Origin: Oxalobacteraceae bacterium OTU3CINTB1
GTDB lineage: Bacteria > Pseudomonadota > Gammaproteobacteria > Burkholderiales > Burkholderiaceae_D
Direction of reading: 5' to 3'
Assembly (NCBI GenBank): GCA_024123955.1
Contig: CP099652.1
Location: 5,704,001-5,768,000 of the forward strand
DNA: 64,000 bases
Both the position numbers and the translations under genes were made by a program. Under the pieces are notes generated by a model. It saw nothing but the letters and a program-made list of their open reading frames with translations, did not search any database and was not told where the DNA came from. The first letter of the stretch is position 1. The number at the start of each line of letters is the position of its first letter. Positions 20,041 through 28,102 of this stretch are shown here, one piece after another.

Positions 20041-21993
20041 TTATGCGCCGTACCAGCCGGCGTCGACGAAGTATTCACGACCGGAGCACGCCGAGGCGCT
20101 GTCCGAGGAAAGGAACAGCGTTATCGCCGCCACGTCGTCCACTTGCACGCGCTTTTTCAGGCACTGGCCGGCCAGGATGCGAGCTTCCTCGTCCGGCGTG
20201 TGCCACAGCGCTTCCTGGCGCGGCGTGCGTACGCCACCAGGAATAATGCAATTGACACGGATATTATCAGGTCCAAGATCACGCGCAAGGCCGCGGGTCA
20301 TGCCCTCGATGGCGGCTTTGGCCATCATGTACAGGGTCAGGTCCGGCAGCGCCAGGTGCCACGAGATCGAACCGAAGTTCAGGATCACGCCGCCGCCCTG
20401 CTCGCGCATGCCCTGCGCCACGGCCTTGGCGCAGAAGTATTGGTGGCGCAGGTTGACCGCCATGCGGCCTTCCCAGTATGCCGGCGTGACGTCTTCCAGA
20501 TTGTGGCGGTCGTCGTTGGCGGCGTTGTTGATCAGGATATCGACGGTGCCGATGTCGGCGAAGGTCTTGGCCAGCACGTCGAGATTGGTCAGGTCGCAGT
20601 GCAGGTACTTCGGCGGCACGGCGAGGGTCGACAAGGTCGCCTCCAGCGCGCGCGAATCGGCTTCCGCGATATCGAGGAAGGTCACGCGGGCGCCTTGGCG
20701 AGCGTATGCCTCGACGATGCCGGCTCCGATGCCGCTGCCGCCACCGGTGACGACCACGCGCTTGCCGGCCAGGCTGGGATAGATCGCCTGTTCCGGCTTG
20801 GTCTGCGTAGCCGGTTTCGCGGCCACTGGAGCGGAAGCGCGGGCACGGTTCATCAGCGCGCGCACGCCGTAGGTCCACGGTGCGATCTGGTCGCTGCGCT
20901 GCACGTGGTTGACCAGGGCCCCCAGCGAAGGCGTCGAGATGCTGACACGGTCGCCCAGGTGGTGGGTGAAACCGCCGCCGACGGCGTCGCGGTCTTTAAT
21001 CGGCGAGAACATCGTACCGAGGAACAGCATGAAGCCGTCCGGGTACTGGTGGTGGCGGCCGCACACCTGGCTGACCAGGTCCAGCGGATCGCGGCTGATT
21101 TCGCGCATGCGGCTGGCGCCGGCCAGACGGAAGTCGTCGTCCTGGCCTTCGATCAGCATGCTCACTTCCGCGTTGCGGATGGTGTCGATGGTGAAGTGTT
21201 CGTCGAACAGGCGGATGAACGGGCCGATCGAGCACGAGCCGTTGTTGTCTTTCGCTTTACCCAGCAACAGCGCGCTGCGGCCTTCGATGTCGCGCAGGTT
21301 GACGTCGTTGCCCAGTGTCGCGCCGAGCACCTTGGCCTGGCTGTTGACGGCCAGGACGATCTCCGGCTCCGGGTTGTTCCACTTCGAATCCGGGTGCAGC
21401 CCGACGTCGGCGCCCACGCCGACAGCGGACATCGGCTGCGACTTGGAGAACACCTCGGCGTCCGGGCCGATACCGACTTCCATGTACGGCGACCACAGGC
21501 CGCGCTCGATCAGGTCCGACTTCAGCTTGGCCGCTTCCGGCGAACCCGGACGGATGGCCGACAGGTCGGAACCGATGATGGTCTGGATTTCGGCGCGCAG
21601 GGCGTTGGCGCGCGACGGATCGCCGGCGGCCTGCTCTTCGATCACGCGTTCCAGCAGGCTGACCGCGAAGGTCACGCCGCAGGCCTTGATCGCCTGCAGG
21701 TCGCATGGCGCCAGCAGGCGCGGGATGCCGTCGCCGGCGGCGCCGATGGCGTTTTCCAGCAAGGCCTGAACGGGGCCGAGCGATTCGCCGGGAGCGGAAC
21801 GGGCCACTTCCAGCGCGTCGTCGCGCTCCAGCAAATCGGACATGGTCGGGGCGTGGCCGGTGATGTCGAACACCTCGCCGTTGCGTACGGCGACCACACA
21901 AGGACCATTGATGACGCCATCACGCCATACACGTCCCACCAGCACTGCGCGGCTCACATCGTCCGGCAGCATCGAATTTATATTATTTTCCAA
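20041..21993 (-). CDS. Natural fusion: FAH-family XylX-like dehydratase + SDR XylB-like xylose dehydrogenase
   Basis: A 650-residue two-domain protein. Residues about 1-385 are a fumarylacetoacetate-hydrolase-family domain like 2-keto-3-deoxy-xylonate dehydratase (XylX): metal ligands in NNPEPEIVLAV (about E209, E211) and GNDVNLRD (about D230), and a conserved Lys in LLLGKAKD. After an Ala/Pro-rich linker (about 385-405), residues about 406-650 are a short-chain dehydrogenase: TGGGSGIG, NNAAN, catalytic Ser (about 542) and YMMAK (Y555, K559). Both sites look intact, so one polypeptide may do steps 1 and 4 of oxidative xylose breakdown. TTG at 21993 is chosen because GGAGAG lies seven bases upstream; ATG 21972 is an alternative, and the frame is open to 22020. 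First gene of the operon, behind operator 2. Confidence 0.85.
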   Translation of the reverse strand: MENNINSMLPDDVSRAVLVGRVWRDGVINGPCVVAVRNGEVFDITGHAPTMSDLLERDDALEVARSAPGESLGPVQALLENAIGAAGDGIPRLLAPCDLQAIKACGVTFAVSLLERVIEEQAAGDPSRANALRAEIQTIIGSDLSAIRPGSPEAAKLKSDLIERGLWSPYMEVGIGPDAEVFSKSQPMSAVGVGADVGLHPDSKWNNPEPEIVLAVNSQAKVLGATLGNDVNLRDIEGRSALLLGKAKDNNGSCSIGPFIRLFDEHFTIDTIRNAEVSMLIEGQDDDFRLAGASRMREISRDPLDLVSQVCGRHHQYPDGFMLFLGTMFSPIKDRDAVGGGFTHHLGDRVSISTPSLGALVNHVQRSDQIAPWTYGVRALMNRARASAPVAAKPATQTKPEQAIYPSLAGKRVVVTGGGSGIGAGIVEAYARQGARVTFLDIAEADSRALEATLSTLAVPPKYLHCDLTNLDVLAKTFADIGTVDILINNAANDDRHNLEDVTPAYWEGRMAVNLRHQYFCAKAVAQGMREQGGGVILNFGSISWHLALPDLTLYMMAKAAIEGMTRGLARDLGPDNIRVNCIIPGGVRTPRQEALWHTPDEEARILAGQCLKKRVQVDDVAAITLFLSSDSASACSGREYFVDAGWYGA

Positions 21994-22057
21994 GGTCTCT
22001 CTCTCCAGGCAGGCTAGCAAACTGCGTGGGAGATTTTCACCTTATTCAGGGGTGGGG

Positions 22058-22083
22058 GCAATTACGAAAACCACCAAGCACGG
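22058..22083 (-). promoter_or_regulatory. Putative XylR operator 2 (xylX/B operon)
   Basis: Plus-strand GCAATTACGAAAACC followed by ACCAAGCACGG, in the 156-base gap between xylR and the fusion gene. It matches operators 1 and 3 at CAATT, CGAAA and CACCAAGC, with ATGAT just outside. On the minus strand GAATAAGGTGAAAAT (22034-22048) follows 15-20 bases downstream and recurs almost unchanged before the GH74 gene, so it may be a second half-site or part of the promoter. Confidence 0.65.
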
Positions 22084-22149
22084 TCATGATTTACGCGTAT
22101 TTTGGTCAAATACGTTAAACCCGCACGGTGATCCGCTGCGGGGTGGGGT

Positions 22150-23379
22150 TCAGGCTACGCTGCGCAGGGCGGGTGGCGCGTCCTCCGGCGCGGCCGCCGC
22201 CTCCGGACATTTGAGCATGCGGTCCTGGTAGGCGCGGGGCGTGCAACCCAGCTCACGCTTGAACACCGCGTGCATGTACTGGACAGACGTGAAGCCGCAA
22301 GTCAGCGCCACCTCGGCGATGCTGCTGTCGCCGCGCGCCAGGCGCTCGGTGGCCGCGTCCAGCTTGAAGCGCAGGATCACATCGTGCACGCTGCAATCGA
22401 GCTCCTGGCGGAAGTACGACTCCAGCGACGAGCGCGAAATGCCGACATACTCCGCCACCTGGTGGGTCTTGATGCCCTGGCAGGCGTACTGGCGGATGAA
22501 ATGGCGCGCGCGCATCACGTGCGGATGCTTGGGCGCCTCGTGGCGGGTGGAGGTCTGGACGTTGATGCCGACCGGCGGCACCATCACGCGCGTGCCCTGC
22601 AAGCGCACGCCGTGCAGCATCTGGTCCAGCAGGTGGGCGGCGGTGCGGCCCATCTCCTGGGCGCCCTGGATCACGGAACTGAGCGGAATGCGGGTAAGCA
22701 TGCGCGCCAGTGGATCGTTGTCGATGCCGATCAGCGCCACTTGCTCCGGCACCTCGATATTGGCCATGATGCAGGCCTGCAGCAGCTGGCGCGCGCGGGC
22801 GTCGGTGACGGCGATGATGCCGACCGGCTTGGGCAGGCTATGCAGCCACTTGATCTGCTGTTCGACCGCCTCGTCCCACGAGGCGGCGCTGGTGCCCAGG
22901 CCGCGATAAATCTGCGGCTCCATCTTGTCGTCGGCCATCAGTTTGCGGAAGGCGGTCTCGCGCTCCTGCGCCCAGCGGTTTTCCTGCGCCTCGGGCAGGC
23001 TGAACATGGCGAAATGGCGCAGGCCGGCCTCGATTAGATGATCGTGGGCAAGTTTAATCAGTTTGAAGTTGTCGGTCGCGACATAGGGCACGCCGGTCGG
23101 GTAGTTGGTTTCGCTGGCGTAGGAGCCGCCCACGGCCACCACCGGGATGCGGGTGCGCGCCAGCGCGGCGGCCACGGCCGGATCGTCGAAGTCGGCGATG
23201 ATGCCGTCGCCCTGCCAGTGTTCGATGCCCGGCAGGCGCAGGCGGAAGTCTTCCTCCAGGAACAGATCCCAGGACGCGCGGGTGCTGCTTAAATGCGCGG
23301 CAATACCGGCGATGACTTCGCGGTCAAAAATCTTGTTTGCGTTAAATAACAGCGCAATACGGTGGGACTTCATCGGCAT
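22150..23379 (-). CDS. xylR: XylR-type xylose regulator (periplasmic-binding-like domain + AraC HTH)
   Basis: A 409-residue homologue of E. coli XylR (392 residues). The N-terminal sensor resembles it strongly: HRIALLFNANKIFDREV, WDLFLEEDFRLRL, GDGIIADFDD, VAVGGSYASETNYP, YVATDN and GIIAVTDARARQLLQ. The C-terminal AraC domain (about 295-395) has YVGISRSSLESYFRQELD and VALTCGFTSVQYMHAVFKRELGCTPRAYQ, the two helix-turn-helices. I start at ATG 23379 with GAGG nine bases upstream; a TTG at 23385 is possible. In the known protein xylose binding turns on transcription. It is set directly upstream of the operon it is expected to control, and operators are found before three transcription units here. 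Confidence 0.93.
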   Translation of the reverse strand: MPMKSHRIALLFNANKIFDREVIAGIAAHLSSTRASWDLFLEEDFRLRLPGIEHWQGDGIIADFDDPAVAAALARTRIPVVAVGGSYASETNYPTGVPYVATDNFKLIKLAHDHLIEAGLRHFAMFSLPEAQENRWAQERETAFRKLMADDKMEPQIYRGLGTSAASWDEAVEQQIKWLHSLPKPVGIIAVTDARARQLLQACIMANIEVPEQVALIGIDNDPLARMLTRIPLSSVIQGAQEMGRTAAHLLDQMLHGVRLQGTRVMVPPVGINVQTSTRHEAPKHPHVMRARHFIRQYACQGIKTHQVAEYVGISRSSLESYFRQELDCSVHDVILRFKLDAATERLARGDSSIAEVALTCGFTSVQYMHAVFKRELGCTPRAYQDRMLKCPEAAAAPEDAPPALRSVA

Positions 23380-23511
23380 CTTCAACTACCTCAATCGGAA
23401 ACGGCTCGTCTCATCGCACCCTCTCTGGGATGCGATTTGTATTGTGGCATGATTCCGTCACGATTTAGATGAAAAAGACGTTCCCGTCCGCAAATGAAGC
23501 CATCTATTCGG

Positions 23512-26500
23512 CTATTTTTCTCCTGTCGGAGGGGTAGGTTCCCCAAATACAATGCCTCGGCCGGCCGTACTCATGAAAACGATGCCAAAAGTATTCATGT
23601 CACCGATAACGAATTGGGCATCGCCCGGACCGCCGTATTGATGATCATCGTCATTAATACGTAACCAAGTGGCGCCGCTATCGGTCGAACGGAACACGCC
23701 GCGCACGCCGCCGACGGTGCCCCAGATATACACGGCGGGATAATTGGCGCCCGGCGCGGCCTTGCCGAAGCCTACCGCCGCCGCGTAGCCGACGCCCGGC
23801 AGACTGCTAAAGCTCTTGCCGGAATCGGTCGAACGGGCCAGGCCGGCGTCGTATTGCGGCACCCAGATGTCGCCCTCGCGCCCCGGCGCCGCGCGCAGCA
23901 CCGCGCGCGTGCGCTTGGCCGACGCCAGCGCGCCGGCGGGGGCGAAACTGGCGCCGCCGTCGCTGCTCACCAGCACATGGTCGCCGCCGATGGCGTAAAA
24001 CTTCTTCGCGTCGACCGGATCGGCCACCGGACGGGCGCCGCCCAGGCCCTTGACCGGATTCCAGCTATCGCCGCCGTTGGTGCTGACGTAGCTGGTGTCC
24101 AACTTCTCTGGACTGTGCACGATCGTCTTGCCGTCGGCGCTCAGCGCCAGTTGGCCTTTGGTGCCGTGCATGGCCGCGGTCTTCTTCCAGCTCACGCCCA
24201 TGTCGTGGGAGATGTACATGGCGCTGCCGGCGCGGGCCACCACGTTGGGATTGCCGGCCGCGTAGTCCAGGCCCCAGGTGGTGCCCATGGTCGGCGTGTG
24301 GATCGACGAATATTTGGTCGGATCGGTGTGGCGGAAGCCGTCATAGTCGCCGATCGCCGAGATCACGGGGCCGCCAGGGATGCTGACCAGGTTGAGCGGC
24401 ACCGACTCCTCCAGGCCCTCGTCCTCGAACTTCCAGATCGCCGGCGAGGCGTTAATGTCGGTCGAATTGAAGATGCCGTTGCCGGAGACGACCATCAGCT
24501 TCTTCGTGTCGAAGGGATCGAATTCCACGCTGGCCGCCCAGTGTATGAAGCTGCCGGCGATCCAGCTCACGCCATTGGCGTCGATCTTCACGCCCTGGTC
24601 GACGATGCTCTTCCAGCTTTTGCCGCCGTCCAGCGTCTCGAAGAACTGGTCGCGGATCGCGTTGGTCTGGTTGTGGTAGTAGCTGATGGTGGTGACCACC
24701 ATGCGTTTGGGATTGCCGGGATCGACGGTGATGCCGGCGTAGGCGCGGTTCAGCGGCGGCGAGATGTCGGTCCACTTCTTCGCGGCGATATCGTACTGCC
24801 ACACGCCGCCCTCCTCCAGGCCCTCGCCATGGGCGACATCGCCCCACGGGCCAGCGCCTTTGGCGAACGTCACCACCAGCTTGCCGTCGGCCAGCACCGC
24901 GCGGTGCGGCATCAGCTTGGACGGGCCGCCCGCCATTGCGCTGAAGGTCTTGCCGGCGTCCTCGGACACATACATATTGGCGCCGTCCTTGCCGAAGCGC
25001 GAGACGCCGGCGAACAGGCGCTGCGTGGCGCCATCCTTCATGCTGGACGGATCGAGGACGACAAGACTGACGCCGTTCTTGTTGACCGGCGTGGTGGTCA
25101 CGTCCAGGCCATCGAGACGGCGCCAGGTCAGGCCCTCGTCCACGCTCTTGAACATGCCGTTGGCACGGGTGCCGATGTAGAGGATCTGGCCGTTGGCCGG
25201 ATCGACCTGCAGCTTCTCGCCGTTGCCGCGCCCCATGCCGTTGCCATGCACCTTGAACTGCTGGGTGACGTCGATCTTGGTGAAGGTTTTGCCGTAGTCG
25301 CTGGATTTCAGGATCGCGCTGGCGCCGCCGTTCAAATATTCGATACCGGTCGACATATACACCCGTCCCGGCGTGCCCGGATCGATGGCGATCGACTCCA
25401 CGCCCAACAGGCCGGTCTCGCGGTCCGACACCCAGTCCATCAGCGCGATCCAGCGCTTGTTCGGCGCGTCCCAGCGGTAGGCGCCGCCGACGTCGGTGCG
25501 CAGATAAATCAGCCCCTTCTCGGTTTTACTGGTGATGATGCCGGAGACGAAACCGCTGCCGCCAATGGCCACCGGCTGCCATGCATACGGTGGCGCGGAA
25601 CCCTCGCCCGCCGGCATCAGCTTTTTCAGCTCCGGCGCCAGCGCCCTGGCCCAGATTTCATAGCCCTTTTCGTTCGGATGCAACAGGTCCGGCATGATGT
25701 CGGTCGACAGCGTGCCGTCCGGCGCCAGGAACTGCTGATTGAAATCGGCGAAAAAAACCTTCTTGTTGTCGGCGTAGCCGGCGATGATGGCGTTGACCTG
25801 GTTGTTGATCCGGCGCAGCGGGTCGTTCGGCTTTTCACCGCGCGGGAAGATCGCCAGCAGCAGGATTTTGGTCTCCGGCAGGCGGCGGCGCAACTCCTCG
25901 ATATTGCGCTTGATGCCGGCGGCCGTGGTGTTCGGATCCTCCTGGCGGTGGCCGGTGTTATTGGTGCCGAACATCAGCACCGCGACCTTGGGCGCGATGC
26001 CATCGACCTCGCCATGCTGCAGGCGCCACAGCACGTTCTCGGTGCGGTCGCCGCCGAAACCCAGCGCCAGCCCGTTCATCGGTTTGTAATAGCGCTCCCA
26101 CACGGGCGCGCCGCTCTTTTCCCACCCCTCGGTGATGGAGTCGCCGATGAAAACGATCTGGTTCTTTTTGCCCAGCGCCTTGGCCTCCTCCAGCTTTTTC
26201 TCGTGGCGCGGCGTCCACCAAGCGATCGACCACGATTCATTCAACTTGTCCGGCGTGACCGACACAGTCTTGTAGTCCGGGCAGCTGGCGTTCGGCTTTC
26301 CGCTCCTGAGGATCTTGATGTTGGCGACGGCGATTTCGCCGGTGCCGGTCCCCTCGACCGCGAACGGCCGCACCACCTTGCTGAAATCGTCGCCGTCGCG
26401 CGCGAAGCAGCTCATCGCAAACACCAGATGCCGCCAGCCCTTGCCCGCCGCCTCGCGCCCCGGCAGCACGTATGGCACGCCGCGCTCGCAATTTTCGCCG

Positions 26501-26910
26501 CAGCCGACCTTGAAATTGATGCCGCCGTTGGCCAATTCCTTGACGTTGACGTCCAGCGCCAGCACGCCCTTGGCCATGTAGGGACGCAGGTCGAGCGGCT
26601 GCTTGCCGCCATCGATGCGCAGGCTGGCGTACCAGGTGTCCTTCCATTGCAAGGTCAGCGCGTCATCGGCCTTCTTCATGTCGGACTTGCTGACAGTTAC
26701 GCTACCGTTCGGCGACTTGTTGGCGGGCGCGATGACGGCGCTGGCGCCCTCAAGCGTTTTCTGCGTGTCGGAATCGGCGACGGCGGCCTGTAAGGAGCCG
26801 AGCGGGCGGGCGCTGTAAATATTGAGTTCGTTGGTCGGCGCGCCTGCGCCTGCCTGGGCGGCGCAGGCGAGCGCGATGGCGGCAAAGGTCCGCCGATGGG
26901 TGATCGTCAT
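23512..26910 (-). CDS. Secreted three-domain protein: ExoP-like galactose-binding domain + SGNH esterase + GH74 xyloglucanase
   Basis: An 1132-residue protein starting at ATG 26910 (a GTG at 26940 would spoil the signal peptide). Signal peptide about 1-23. Residues about 27-225: beta-sandwich with GWRHLVFAMSCFARDG and VVRPFAVEGTGTGEIAVANIKI, like the C-terminal galactose-binding-like domain of ExoP-type glucanases. About 226-432: SGNH hydrolase with FIGDSITEGW (Ser258), GFGGDRTENV, MFGTNNTG and MPDLLHPN (D408, H411). About 440-1132: GH74 seven-bladed propellers with RTDVGGAYRWD (base about D473) and GDYDGFRH (acid), plus repeated S-x-D-x-G-x-T/S-W turns. It should cut the xyloglucan backbone outside the cell, while the esterase could remove acetyl groups. 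It stands alone behind operator 3. Confidence 0.9.
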   Translation of the reverse strand: MTITHRRTFAAIALACAAQAGAGAPTNELNIYSARPLGSLQAAVADSDTQKTLEGASAVIAPANKSPNGSVTVSKSDMKKADDALTLQWKDTWYASLRIDGGKQPLDLRPYMAKGVLALDVNVKELANGGINFKVGCGENCERGVPYVLPGREAAGKGWRHLVFAMSCFARDGDDFSKVVRPFAVEGTGTGEIAVANIKILRSGKPNASCPDYKTVSVTPDKLNESWSIAWWTPRHEKKLEEAKALGKKNQIVFIGDSITEGWEKSGAPVWERYYKPMNGLALGFGGDRTENVLWRLQHGEVDGIAPKVAVLMFGTNNTGHRQEDPNTTAAGIKRNIEELRRRLPETKILLLAIFPRGEKPNDPLRRINNQVNAIIAGYADNKKVFFADFNQQFLAPDGTLSTDIMPDLLHPNEKGYEIWARALAPELKKLMPAGEGSAPPYAWQPVAIGGSGFVSGIITSKTEKGLIYLRTDVGGAYRWDAPNKRWIALMDWVSDRETGLLGVESIAIDPGTPGRVYMSTGIEYLNGGASAILKSSDYGKTFTKIDVTQQFKVHGNGMGRGNGEKLQVDPANGQILYIGTRANGMFKSVDEGLTWRRLDGLDVTTTPVNKNGVSLVVLDPSSMKDGATQRLFAGVSRFGKDGANMYVSEDAGKTFSAMAGGPSKLMPHRAVLADGKLVVTFAKGAGPWGDVAHGEGLEEGGVWQYDIAAKKWTDISPPLNRAYAGITVDPGNPKRMVVTTISYYHNQTNAIRDQFFETLDGGKSWKSIVDQGVKIDANGVSWIAGSFIHWAASVEFDPFDTKKLMVVSGNGIFNSTDINASPAIWKFEDEGLEESVPLNLVSIPGGPVISAIGDYDGFRHTDPTKYSSIHTPTMGTTWGLDYAAGNPNVVARAGSAMYISHDMGVSWKKTAAMHGTKGQLALSADGKTIVHSPEKLDTSYVSTNGGDSWNPVKGLGGARPVADPVDAKKFYAIGGDHVLVSSDGGASFAPAGALASAKRTRAVLRAAPGREGDIWVPQYDAGLARSTDSGKSFSSLPGVGYAAAVGFGKAAPGANYPAVYIWGTVGGVRGVFRSTDSGATWLRINDDDHQYGGPGDAQFVIGDMNTFGIVFMSTAGRGIVFGEPTPPTGEK

Positions 26911-26967
26911 TAAGCTGTCTCGTACCGATAGTATTTTCACCTATTCTGCGAGCAGCAAAGAGCCGCC

Positions 26968-26991
26968 GCAATTGCGAAAATCACCAAGCGG
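26968..26991 (-). promoter_or_regulatory. Putative XylR operator 3 (GH74 gene; divergent hydrolase)
   Basis: Plus-strand GCAATTGCGAAAATC followed by ACCAAGCGG, then GAATGATA (26994-27001). Fifty-eight bases upstream of the GH74 start. It is the closest match to operator 1. The minus-strand element GAATAGGTGAAAAT (26934-26947) lies downstream, as at operator 2 but about one helical turn further away. The region also separates GH74 from a divergent alpha/beta hydrolase, which could share control. Confidence 0.65.
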
Positions 26992-27160
26992 ACGAATGAT
27001 ATTGGCCGCACCGGTGGCGGCGCCTCACTCTTTCGGGTGTAGGCCGGCGCCGCGCGCCGGCATACGCTGTGCCGTCTTAGCGCCGCGGCGACGCAATCCG
27101 TCACGGCATCCATTCACCCGCCGCCGGCATCCAGAACCGTCGGCATTCCAGGAGCCCACC

Positions 27161-28102
27161 ATGAACCGCCTCTTCCCCTACCACAGCCTCGCCCTGCGCG
27201 GCGCGGCCGCCGCCGTGCTGGTCCTCGCCGCCCACGTATCCCTGGCCGCCGCGCCCATCGACACGCCTGTGCCCGGCTTCAGCGACAAGTACGCCACCGT
27301 CAACGGCGTGCGCCTGCACTACAAGATCGGCGGCCAGGGCACGCCGGTGGTCCTGCTGCACGGCTACGCGCAAACGGGCCACATGTGGGGACCGGCCATG
27401 CGCGAGCTGGTCAAAAAGCATACGGTCATCGTGCCGGACCTGCGCGGCGCCGGCGGCTCGGACAAGCCGGCCGGCGGCTACGACAAAAAAACCATGGCGG
27501 TCGACATCCATGAACTGGTCAAATCGGTCAGCAGCGGGCCGGCGGCGGTGGTCGGCCACGACATCGGCTTGATGGTGGCCTACGGCTACGCCGCGCAGTT
27601 CCCGGCCGACACCAGCCGCCTGGTCGTCATGGACGCATTCGTGCCGGGCGTCGGCGAGTGGCGCACCGCCTTCCCGGCGCAGGCGGTATGGCATTTCCAC
27701 TTCTACGGCGATACGCCGCTGGCGCTCGTCAAGGGGCGCGAGCGCATCTACTTCGAACACTTCTGGAACGACTTCTCGGCCGACAAGGGCAAGTCGATCA
27801 AGGAGGCCGACCGCAAGCTGTACACGGCCGCGTACGCGCAGCCGGACGGCATGCGCGCCGGCTTCTCCTATTTCAGCGACTTCGAAAAGGACGCCGCCGA
27901 TTTCGGTCCGATGAGCCAGACCAAGCTGACCATGCCGGTGCTGGCCATCGGCGGCGAGAAGTCGGCCGGCGCCTTCGTCGGCAACCAGGCCAAACTCTAC
28001 GCCACCAACGTGCAAAGCCTGATCATCAAGGGCTCCGGCCACTGGCTGATCGACGAGGCGCCGGAACAGGTGGTGCCGGCGCTGGTGTCGTTCATCGACT
28101 AA
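27161..28102 (+). CDS. Secreted alpha/beta hydrolase with Asp nucleophile (epoxide hydrolase/dehalogenase type)
   Basis: A 313-residue protein. ATG 27161 follows CAGGAGCCCACC and gives a signal peptide ending near LAAAP; the frame is open far upstream but without a start context. VVLLHGYAQTGHMW holds the oxyanion HG, and VVGHDIGLMVAYGYA places Asp rather than Ser at the nucleophile elbow, as in epoxide hydrolases and haloacid/haloalkane dehalogenases. KGSGHWLIDEAPE contains the catalytic His. It is divergent from the GH74 gene over a 250-base control region with operator 3, and its 3' end overlaps the GH43 gene by 11 bases tail to tail. Substrate and any link to xyloglucan are unknown. Confidence 0.82.
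   Translation: MNRLFPYHSLALRGAAAAVLVLAAHVSLAAAPIDTPVPGFSDKYATVNGVRLHYKIGGQGTPVVLLHGYAQTGHMWGPAMRELVKKHTVIVPDLRGAGGSDKPAGGYDKKTMAVDIHELVKSVSSGPAAVVGHDIGLMVAYGYAAQFPADTSRLVVMDAFVPGVGEWRTAFPAQAVWHFHFYGDTPLALVKGRERIYFEHFWNDFSADKGKSIKEADRKLYTAAYAQPDGMRAGFSYFSDFEKDAADFGPMSQTKLTMPVLAIGGEKSAGAFVGNQAKLYATNVQSLIIKGSGHWLIDEAPEQVVPALVSFID

Noticed and set aside
20037..20078. GTG start for the XylD-like dehydratase
   Set aside because: It lies inside the conserved end of the SDR domain (YFVDAGWYGA) and has no ribosome site; ATG 20036 just after the SDR stop fits coupling.
26822..27160. Upstream extension of the hydrolase at 27161
   Set aside because: It reads back into the GH74 signal-peptide region and would bury the hydrolase signal peptide; a good ribosome site precedes ATG 27161.
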